A stretch of 64,000 nt of DNA from assembly GCA_027924585.1 (NCBI GenBank), contig BSBM01000092.1, positions 9,951,001 to 10,015,000 of the forward strand. The letters are read 5' to 3'. The notes beneath the pieces were generated by a model. It saw nothing but the letters and a program-made list of their open reading frames with translations, searched no databases and had not been told where the DNA came from. This stretch comes from Larix kaempferi (Eukaryota > Streptophyta > Pinopsida > Pinales > Pinaceae). Below, piece by piece: positions 49,211-58,250 of this stretch. A program made the translations under genes and the position numbers. Every line of letters starts with the position of its first letter. Position 1 is the first letter of the stretch.

Positions 49211-49369
49211 TATTTGTACACATCTTTTCACTTTAACTTAATCATAGTTGTATGAATTGTAGTGCGAGAGTTGACTTGTAAATATACCTTCGCCACAAAA
49301 TGACAAACTCACAATATTTTATTATATCTTTTAGGAGGCCCATTTTAGATCTCAAAATTCCCTAATGAT

Positions 49370-50340
49370 GGCTAAGGGATTAGAATGGTTCTTAATCTCA
49401 AAAGAGATGATGGATAATCCATTATAGTGCATCGGTGGGTTAGTGTTGGAGGGAAATTGGACCATCTTCTTGTTTTGTTTGAGATGGATAGTTTAGGGGA
49501 CAAACCATAAGCCCCTTTAAATTCAATACTACTTATTTTACAGTGGAAGGTTATGTTTAGATGGGAAAGGATGCATGGATGTATTATGATGGATCTAACC
49601 TAGAGTGAGCTTATGTTTAGTTTGTAGAAAATTTGGAGTGAATCAAGCATGCATCTATCAGATGGGAACATGCCCAAAATATTAGGGATAAAAATGAATT
49701 GAGGAACACTGAGTTTGATTTGAATAAATTGTATGAGTCGAAAGGGTTTGGTGAGATCTCCAAAGAGTCTAAGGTATCCATTTCTTCCTTGGAGGAGAAG
49801 TGGAGGAAGATCAAGATCCTATGTGAGAAAGAGGCAAAGTGGAGACTAAAGAGTTGGGCTCTTTGGTTGTCAAAGGTGACTACAATAATAAAAAAAATTC
49901 ATCATTATACAAATTATTGCAAGAACATAAATAATATGTGGAAAATAAAAAATTTGGCTAGTGACGTGGTCAACAAGTTCGAGGAAATTGGGAATGAGAG
50001 GGTTCCTCACTTTAGAAACCTTTTTAAGGCTAAAGAAATATCGATGATTGCAAAGGTTATTAGAATTGCTCAACTTTTCCTAGTTTTTCTAATAAAGAAT
50101 ACACAATTCATTTGGTGGAATAGGTCTATAAGGATGTGATTCGAGAGGTGATGCATATCTTAAAAAAAGGAGAAGAGCCTAAGCCTTGATGGTTGGACTA
50201 TCAAAAATTTTAGGTGGATTCTGAGATATTGGAGGATGACTTCTTGCATGTGATGGAATATTTCATGAAGAGTTCGATTGACTTTCTAGGAATATCTTAG
50301 CTATTTTTAACGCCACCTTGATTACTCTTATCCTGTAAGG
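49370..50340 (+). pseudogene. LINE ORF2: endonuclease end, linker and RT start
   Basis: Right after the TIR end the sequence reads KGLEWFLISKEMMDNPL (endonuclease C-terminal region). Then comes an open block 49699-50139 with NKLYESKGFGEISKESKVS, EAKWRLKSWALWLSK, HHYTNYCKNINNMWKIKN and EEIGNERVPHFRNLFKA, the linker before RT in plant LINEs. Next, 50150-50335 has KKEKSPSLDGWTIKNF (RT motif 0/1 region) and FNATLITLI, where it stops. Several frameshifts occur. Strand and order fit continuation of the ORF2 begun at 38019. Confidence 0.72.
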
Positions 50341-51031
50341 GCCCTTAACACCCCTATTTTAATTTAGAAGATCCAGACCCTATTTTGTAATTAATTAGAG
50401 TTTGCAAAGTTTGGTTTTCTATATGGAAATGACATATTCTATACATGATGTGTGTATAACCAAATTTTCTATCTATTTTGGTTTGTTTTGTTTAGTAGTT
50501 TTGATTTTGTCCTTCTTATTGTTTCCTTGTCTTTAAGATCTAATAAAAGGTTAAGTAATTTCCTTTCACAATTCCAAGTAGGATAATTTCATTTCATTTA
50601 TTTTATTTCACAATTCTATGTAGTAAATTTTCATACAATTTAATTTAGATACAATTTAAGATGCAGTTCGAAATAAATTTTAACGTAGATTTACTGCAAC
50701 TTAAAATAAAATTTTACCATAACTTAATTGAAATCTATACGAATAATACATGTTTTTCCTTGTTAATGAGTCCAAGGCAGGATCCCAAATATAGCTTCAT
50801 ATTTTTTTCATCTCAAATTTATCCAACTAAGTCGAATCACCCAACCACTAGGAACAACCTCTCCAACTCCCCATTCCAGAAACATCCTTAGAGTTTTCTA
50901 GCCCCTATGCCTAAAAATCCAAAAAAGGAATAACAAAACAATCTCTTCCAATGCATTACAAAGTTTTCCCAACATTAAATCCCCCCCCCCCCCCCGCGCA
51001 CAATCGAAGTTTCTTGACCCTTAAGTCATTT
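50341..51031. other. no gene; contains C15 homopolymer
   Basis: AT-rich with a run of 15 C at 50981-50995 just before the copia-type LTR at 51032. An open stretch 50661-50891 (+) is not recognised. Confidence 0.5.
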
Positions 51032-51616
51032 TGTTGAGATAAATTGTAACTTCTAAGAATATTATATTTGGACTTTATTATTCCGGAGATGTTTCATTCC
51101 TCCGTGAAGACCCTATTGTATGTCTGGAGATGTTTATTCCTCTGAGAGAATGTGGTAACTTGGGTTATTAGATTTCCCTAGTGGGGTCGGCCCAGAGTTA
51201 GTTGTATGGGGTGTTTAAGTCCCCAGTAGGGTCGGCCCAGTCAGCATTATGTTGAGTGGTTAAGTTGGGGTCGACCTAGTTAGTGTAAAAGTCAAGTCGG
51301 AGTAGTGTATAAATAGAGGAGGTGTGTTTCTCATTTAACACACATTCACTCACTTGTGATTGGCGCATACGAGAGAGAGAGATCTGCTATGGAGGAGAAG
51401 GAGCTCATGTTTGGGGATTACATCTTTGTATTTGCTGGTCATCTATATTGAGGAAGCTTTCTTGGTTTTTCTACCCCATGAGGGTTTCCTAGGATAAATC
51501 TGTGTCTCTTGTGTTTATGCTATGCTTGTTGTTCTTTCCGTGATCCTATATATGCTATTGTTGTTAAATGGAATGTAATACTGATATTTTCTATCTTATC
51601 ATATTAAATCTTAACA
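51032..51616 (+). repeat. 5' LTR of the truncated copia relative
   Basis: TG...CA ends, TATA box at 51308-51315, and a following primer site define it. It contains two GGGGTCGGCCCAG-type repeats. Confidence 0.82.
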
Positions 51617-51628
51617 TGGTATCAGAGC
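51617..51628 (+). promoter_or_regulatory. primer-binding site, initiator-Met tRNA
   Basis: TGGTATCAGAGC, an exact match to the plant initiator-Met type, immediately after the LTR. Confidence 0.9.
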
Positions 51629-53839
51629 TAGCCTGAAGGAAGCAAATGTATGGCACTTACGACACTTGTCACACTTGCGACAATTTGCAAGTTAGGGTTT
51701 TGTATAGAAAACCCTAATCATCGTGGAACTTTCGCTATAAATCCATTTTGGCGAAGGTTCAAGATCTGAAACTTCTACAGGCCCAAGATAACATCCACAT
51801 GTACCTTGTGTCTGAAGATCAGCCTCATATTCGTTGTACTTTGTGATTTATGATCTATACAAGTTAGGGTTTCTGCCTCTTCCAGAATGCAGTCCTAAGC
51901 AGGTGACCTAGATAAAAAGGTCATATCTCGGGCTAGGAAGCTCCAAATGAAATTTCGTAAAAAGTGTTAGGTAGGGAACAGATTGTAGTTTCACAGGTCC
52001 GAGTTTTAGAGGCATAAGTTGAAACAATGACACGTGGAACTCCGTACTAGTTCTCTATTCTGTTTCATCCCATAAACAGGTCATGTTGCGACACTTGGCA
52101 TAAATCTCTCTTAGAGAATCCATTGAATCTCAGAACTATGGGGTTGGAAATATGATAGTTCAGGATACCACAGGCCGAAGTTTCAGACCCTGCAAATCCA
52201 AAATTGCATAGATACACCAGAAACAATACGACACATCTGAATTGGCTCAACGGAGGAAATCTAAGAAGAGGAGGAAGAAGCTCTTACTTAGGGTTTTCAG
52301 TTTTTAGGTCTGGAAGGACCTGATACAATGTTGGAGACATCTAATAAAACATTTGAATATTTGATAATGGATTTGGAATCCATTCATCTTATATATTAAT
52401 CCTCCATCAAAATGTCATGGGAGGAAGGAGATTGAAGATTAGGGTTTCCAAGTAAGAAGAAACCCTAACAAAGTTGGGAGACTCATAGGGAAGCGATGAA
52501 GAAGGTTTAAATGGCACTGATATTATATCATCATAGCACCATGAACATACATAAGATGTTTACAAGTGATCTACCTTGGATGGTTAGGGTTTTACCCTTA
52601 TAGAGAAGACTACTCGACAGGTATGACTTGAGAAGATACATGTATGTTTTGAAATCTATTTCATGATTAAGTTCATAATAAGTTTGTCTTCATATTATTG
52701 AGGTTAGTAAAAGCATGATTAGTTTTAGATTGTCTGATCACCTTAGTAAAAGTATAAATGCATGTGAATGATAGAATACATTCATTGATTAGGGTTATGA
52801 CACTTATGATTGTACTAATGCACTTGTGGTGTTGTATGAGGATGATGTTGTCTACTAGCATGAAAGGTACATCAAGAAAGACAAATCGAGTTCTATGACC
52901 ATGATGACATGAAGACAAAGACTCATCCATAGTCTTTGATCACATAGAAGCTATACTTACGAGGTATGTATGACTTTGTTCTACTATGCTTAACTTATGA
53001 GATATGCAGGTTCTAGCACAAGGTCTCTAAATCATTGAAGAGAACAAAGAAGATATTGTTTGCGTATAATAATCCAGGTATGTTTTCCTATATAAAGTTA
53101 GAATCCTACTTTGTGTTAGGATCTTAGGTAAGTATACTTGTGTATAAAATTATCATGACCATACATAATGTTTTGATAGTATTGAGATTATACTAATGAA
53201 TGTATGATTATGTATGAGATCATGAGGATGACACTAGTGCACACTTAAGCATGCATAGTGGTACAAAATGAATAGAAGTTCAAAGACATATAGAGATCAA
53301 GTGGGAGGCAACCATAAAAGATAAGTATTTGAGTTGTTATTTGAATCTCTGAAATAGTAAATGATATTGCTTGTAATAGTTTTATGCATATTTGTATTCC
53401 TAGAATATATAATGCATAGTGTAAGCATTCATATAGCATTGAACAGTATACTACTAATATGCATATGATGGGTAAGTTGGAAAAACATTCCATTGTTGTT
53501 TATCTAGACTGAAACCTCTTTGTTGACATGCTGAGAGATGTGCACGCTCTTGACAGTATGTTCTGGTAGAGATGGAAGGCATATGGATAGACATTGTATG
53601 CATACAGGACATGGAAAAGTGTTGTGCTAAAATATTGGTCAAGATAGTTGCATGACTATGTGAATCATATCAGTATGCATAGTAGGTTATCATGTCAACA
53701 TAATTTGATGATTATGAAGTATTACTAATCATGTGATTAACTTTGATTTGTAGAAAAGATCATGTGCTATGATCTACAAAAGAAGGATGATGAACACCTG
53801 TTCCAAAGAACGAGTGATGGATGTTCAACAAGAAGACTT

Positions 53840-54350
53840 ACAAATCAAACATACTATAGAAGGCTCGTGGCTAGAAGATTCTCTTAGAAAGAGGAAGAGG
53901 ATCATGACGAGATGTTTGCTCCAAGTGGCTAGATAAGACCATTCTCTTAATGGTGTAATTGAAGAAGAAGTACGAATCAATAAAACTCCCAGGATTCAAT
54001 TGAAGAAAGCTCTATACGGGCACCCGGGATCGATAGTCATTTGATGAGCTTAATGATCACCATGGGTGATGCAGATTTAAACCTTTGCTATAAGGTTGAA
54101 GATGGTGTCAATATACAGATGACATTCTTCTCTTAGATGGATGCAAGAAGGAACTCACCACAGAGTTCGAATGATCTTGAGGCTCATATCAGTAGACCCA
54201 TCTAGCGAGATATGGAGCGGATAGATATGCAGAAGATCACTCAATGCAGAGTGTGAATGATGTTCAGTCACAGAGGGAGAATTGATAGCTTCTTGACAAA
54301 GCTTGGGCTTAAATCACTCTCAGAAAGACTTCTTCCATATACCAAGGATC
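53840..54350 (+). pseudogene. copia RT remnants
   Basis: Short readable pieces in different frames: RRLVARRFS near 53865, DEMFAPSG near 53910, KKALYGHPGS near 54010, and DLNLCYKVEDG near 54075. They follow the order of the copia RT but are riddled with deletions. The catalytic YVDD and the RNase H are not present. Confidence 0.6.
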
Positions 54351-54691
54351 AACATCAGGTTAGCTGTCTGTAACTTAACATGGCTACAAAGAACTCTGTA
54401 ATTCTTGTTTCTTACTGATAAAAATAATTGTACAGAAAAATCCATTACTTGATATTTTTAAACTATACAAATATTTGGGACCATCGAAGAAGAAATGACA
54501 TTTTCATATTTTTTTCCTATTGTTACTAATATTTTGTATTTCATTTAGTTTAATTTGTCAGTGACTTCTGCTAGGTGAGGAAATTGCTAGTTCGTGGGTT
54601 CATATTCTTAATTGTTGAATCAACCAACCTCATTTTTTTTCTATTTTATCTTGTCTGGTGAAAATTCTAACTTGTCATTTAATAACATCAG

Positions 54692-55513
54692 GTTACTTTG
54701 AACATGGCTGAGGCTTTGAGTAGGCTGATTTCCTTTGGTCTGCAGTCAACATCGAGATCACCTCTAGAATTTATACCACATCAGACACTTTTGTGGTTGT
54801 TAGATGCTCATCCTATGGACTATATTGGTAAGTATGATCATTCTTTGTTAACTATCTATCTATGTATCAATCAAGCTATACAATTATTTAGGAAAGTATT
54901 ATGTGTGTGGAATAGATATCTTTGCAGCTAGTCTGCAGTCAACATCGAGATCACCTCTAGAATTTATACCACATCAGACACTTTTGTGGTTGTTAGATGC
55001 TCATCCTATGGACTATATTGGTAAGTATGATCATTCTTTGTTAACTATCTATCTATGTATCAATCGAGCTATACAATTATTTAGGAAAGTATTATGTGTG
55101 TGGAATAGATATCTTTGCAGCTAGTCTGCTTGGTAATGATATCTGCATCTCAATTTTTTGTTACATCCATAGTTTTATGCAGTACCTCATTTGAACTTAT
55201 CTTTATCTCCTTCTTGTCTTGGTGCATAGGTACTACAAAGTTTAGTAGTTTAGTTCATGATCTGTGCTATAGATGGCATTCAACTTTGTGGGTGTTGCCA
55301 CATAAGCTTGAAATGGCGAGGATCAAATTATTTGATTGGAAAGTGTGCTTTCTTGATAAAAAAATATGTTTTTTTAATCTGAAAGATCTGAAACCATTCT
55401 ATGGCTTATCCTTTATGCAAAACAATATGACAGGCAACCATAATGAAGAGCTTCAAGGCCCTATCTTCCTTTTCCAAGCTACACAGACAACATTTTTCTC
55501 TAGCTTTTTGTAA
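54692..55513 (+). pseudogene. midasin (MDN1/REA1)-like exon fragments
   Basis: Exon 1 (54692-54827) follows an acceptor ATAACATCAG and ends at TATTG|GTAAGT. It reads MAEALSRLISFGLQS then SRSPLEFIPHQTLLWLLDAH. Exon 2 starts after GGTGCATAG at 55230 and reads TTKFSSLVHDLCYRWHSTLW. The intron phase (phase 1) fits both ends. Wording and order resemble the C-terminal half of plant midasin, the giant AAA ATPase of ribosome assembly; this is from memory and not certain. A 193-bp tandem duplication covers the end of exon 1 and part of the intron. Only a fraction of the roughly 5000-residue protein is here, so it is a fragment. Confidence 0.45.
54740..55125 (+). repeat. 193-bp tandem duplication across an exon-intron junction
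   Basis: CTGCAGTCAACATCGAGATC starts at 54740 and again at 54933. The copies are nearly identical, implying a recent event. Both keep the GTAAGT donor. Confidence 0.95.
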
Positions 55514-57335
55514 GATTCATATTTTATTCTCTGAACTTACATGTTTGGAGTGATTTTATCTAGATGATTGCCAAGAATGTATTAAGTGCTTTATCACAAT
55601 CCAAGTTATATAGTCTCTCTTTCTTCCATCATTTCGATTCATTTTTTTCATTGGATACAAACATAACCTCTCCACACACACAAGTATATGGAATACAAAA
55701 TTGCTATAATTCATCAACAATTTTGTTTCAAAGTCTCATGGCTTGAAGAGAGAGATATCAGGCAGCTGCTATCGATATTTTGTAAGAAACCACCCAAGTT
55801 AAGATTACAAATATTGTAAACTATTTGTTCTATACAGGGAAGAATTTGATTTTTGATTTCAGATACATCTTTTACTTCTTCAATTTTCCCTAGCCCATGA
55901 TATAAATTGTGATTGCTAGAAGCAAGTCTATTGACTCTATTCTTATTAATATTGTGAGTATGATGGTGACCTGATGGAATCATGTCATTGTGGTACAATT
56001 GAATGAGGGTCATCGGGGTGGAGTTAAGTCTGTATATATGGTCCCTTCTAGATAATTTGATTGAGTGGTCACTATTTTTCATCTTCTGCAGTGCGCTTTT
56101 TGTTTAAGTTGTACCATCCAAAATATTACAAGAGAGTGGTTAAAATGCAATATACATAAGATTTGTTTATTCAAGTCACCTCACCTTTTTTGGCATATGT
56201 TGCTATATTTTTCTTGTCCATTGTGGTCTCTGCCATCTTGAAAGAATATCCCAACATATTCCCTACTGTTCTAAGTATGGTATTGAATATCTTATCTGAG
56301 GGAAAGGAAATTTGATTTATAGCGGAGTTCAATATTATTATGGTTGTGGGACCAATATCTTAAATATAACCCAATTTCAGGCATGAAGTGTAGGTCATTG
56401 TTGAAAATTCCTCTAGTGAAATAACTATACAAAACCTCTCACAGGGAAATGAAGATCTCGCCTTTTATCTTTAGCCTTCAATTGCTTTAGCTCAGGTTTC
56501 ACACATTTTTTTATTCTTATTTTATTTTAGAAAAATGACAAATAATTTGTCATTAAGTGTTAGGCTACTTATTATCTACATATAGTGTTTGACATGCTTT
56601 AATTGCATCATGAGATCAAGGAAGTGTTTAAATCACATAACAGAGCATGCATTCAAACAAGACACCCCTTCCCCAGGGTTTATTGTTTTACTGCAAACAC
56701 TGGAAGAAGGATTTCTCCCCCCCTCACCTCTAACTCCTCTCTTTGAGAGTCCCTGAAGGGCATTGAGGATGCCCCATAGGCATGCTCCTTTTGGCTTCAC
56801 AATAGTGATGATATTGTTGCTCAAGCTTGCACTACAGTACCTCCTTGGGCACTGCTACATATCTGCACTATAAAATATTATAGTGGTGGAAATTGTAGAG
56901 CCATAGACTCACCTCCCTTTTCTGTTTCTCTAATTCTCCAAAATGCCAAATATTTGTTCTACATCGATACCTGCATACATGTTTTATCAGTCATTTTTTT
57001 GAATGTGCCCAATGAAAATTCTCAAAATATTTTGAAGGGTCTCACATTTGTTTAGTAAGGATTTTTTAGCCTGTTGTAAATGTTGATGGCTCTGGGAAAG
57101 TCAATATATGGATATAAGAATTGACAAACAATGATTTTTTTATTCTTTGCTACCAAACACATTATGAAAGGTGTGACAGATATTGGGAAAGTAATGTGGT
57201 GTTTTTATTATAATTATAATTTTATTATCTTTTAAACTAACATGAGGTATTTTTCATGGTACATGATACAGGTGCAAGAAGCTATCCATAACACGCAAAC
57301 AAATGTTCATATTTCAAGCTCCTGTGTTCTATTTA
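55514..57335. other. no clear gene; possible further MDN1-like decay
   Basis: Between 55760 and 56090 several frames carry fragments that could continue the midasin-like gene (for example LLLQFSLAHDINCD near 55870), but stops are frequent and I do not assign them. The 122-codon minus-strand ORF at 55714-56082 is probably antisense to this. Nothing else was seen to 57335. Confidence 0.4.
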
Positions 57336-57407
57336 AGGGTGCTAGCTCAATGGTAGAGCACCTGCCTTATAGGCAGGAGGTTGGTGGTTCAATTCCACCG
57401 TGCCCTA
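57336..57407 (+). tRNA. tRNA-like gene, anticodon TAT (Ile, AUA), intronless
   Basis: A 72-nt cloverleaf. Acceptor AGGGTGC/GTGCCCT has two G-U pairs, D arm GCTC-AATGGTA-GAGC, anticodon arm CCTGC-CTTATAG-GCAGG, 5-nt variable loop, T arm GGTGG-TTCAATT-CCACC, discriminator A. T8-A14, A15-T48, G18G19 and T54T55C56 are all in place. The anticodon at 57368-57370 is TAT. Plant nuclear tRNA-Ile(UAU) genes normally carry an intron, and this has none; the short D loop looks bacterial or organellar. No CCA is encoded. There is no T4 run downstream, so Pol III termination nearby is doubtful. It may be an organelle-derived insertion or a drifted copy of another tRNA. Confidence 0.75.
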
Positions 57408-57464
57408 TTTATATTCTAAAACCACTAAAAAGAGATAAATGATCAAAATTTGCATATAAACGAC

Positions 57465-57787
57465 CACCAATACAACATGAGAGATAAGTGACCAAAAAAA
57501 TGACCAAAATATGCATATAAATGACCACTTTTGAGTTGGCGATCGCTGGTAGCAAATTAGCGGTCACTTATCACATGACCATTAATGACCAAATATATTA
57601 CCAAATTAATGACCAAATATATGACCACCAGATAAGCTATAAATGACCAAGCTAAATATGACCACATTTTTGGTCGCGTGATATATGGCCACTAATTTGC
57701 TACCAGTGGTCACCAATTCAAAAGTGGCCATTTATATGTGGATTTTGGTCATTTTATTGGTCACTTATCTCTCATTTTGTACTAGTG
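57465..57787. mobile_element. 323-bp hairpin MITE
   Basis: The two arms, about 120 bp each, are inverted copies at roughly 85 per cent by eye: left CACCAATACAACATGAGAGA then TAAGTGACC; right, on the minus strand, CACTAGTACAAAATGAGAGA then TAAGTGACC. The loop is made of GACCA/AATATAT words. The right end begins CACTA, hinting at a CACTA-related origin, but no target duplication is clear. A partial third copy of the arm lies just left at 57430-57464. It starts 58 bp after the tRNA. Confidence 0.82.
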
Positions 57788-58250
57788 AAGAATGCGCAGG
57801 TAGGGAGGCTTGTGTCATAAGTTAGGAGCAGTCCATGACAAGTGGCATCATTGCAACCAGTCAAATTAGTAATAAATGAAAAAAGTAGAGACAGATAATT
57901 AACGGAGCGGGTTCTCATGATGGGCATTAATGACGGATCCGGCCGATCAACTGACAGGATCGACAGTGGATTTGCAACATTAATACATAATTTTGGTCGA
58001 GTTAATGCCAGATTTAGTAATGATTAGGAAGGATCGGGTTGGACACTATAAGAACGGGTCAAAGTTGGTTGGAAGGCACCGGGAATTCAGTCATTAAGTG
58101 AGCTTGTGAAGTGTTGCAGAGTGTTGCTATTGCCTAGTGAGCACAGTTGTGAGTTGGGCAAGGTTCGGTTGAAATTGCAAAGTGTCATTGCTGAGCGTTG
58201 AGTGGGTCTGTCAAATACACCGGTGATCAGTTGAGAACGTCATGTGAGGT
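57788..58250 (+). promoter_or_regulatory. putative promoter/leader of the GC-richer element
   Basis: Base composition rises in G and C after the MITE. A TATA-like CACTATAAGAACGGG lies at about 58044-58058, some 200 bases upstream of the first open frame. It may be an LTR or a 5' leader. No repeat partner is in the window. Confidence 0.35.

Larger units (their letters stand above)
38325..49367. mobile_element. 11-kb segment with terminal inverted repeats (candidate DNA transposon)
   Basis: The left end reads CATTAGGGGAGTTTTGAGGT and continues AAGAAAATGGGTCTC. The right end, read on the minus strand, is CATTAGGGAATTTTGAGATC then TAAAATGGGCCTC, so roughly 35 bases pair with few mismatches. Both ends and 150-200 bp of subterminal sequence match the short element at 61460-62411, showing that the pair of ends belongs to one family. 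The outer flanks are both LINE ORF2 endonuclease. No target duplication is visible and about 300 bp of the LINE is missing at the site. No transposase frame was recognised inside. Contents include a PNGase A-like fragment and exon-like blocks. A chance pairing of two separate insertions is possible. Confidence 0.55.
51032..54350 (+). mobile_element. truncated copia relative, 3' LTR missing
   Basis: It begins with a 585-bp LTR (51032-51616, TGTTGAGAT...TTAACA), a perfect initiator-Met primer site, and a leader homologous to that of the element at 28866-35954. It ends in scrambled RT remnants near 54350. No second LTR was found before the MDN1-like exons at 54692. The two elements' LTRs share GTCGGCC-type stretches and TATAAATAGAG, so they are sister families. 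Confidence 0.82.

Noticed and set aside
38325-49367. Helitron as an explanation for gene capture
   Set aside because: The segment has inverted terminal repeats and no TC start with a hairpin-CTRR end at the boundaries.
55714-56082. 122-codon minus-strand ORF
   Set aside because: It matches no known family and lies antisense to possible MDN1-like remnants; length alone is weak evidence in AT-rich DNA.
57242-57442. 66-codon ORF across the tRNA
   Set aside because: Its SSMVEHLPY...VGGSIPP-type wording is the familiar artefact of translating a tRNA gene.
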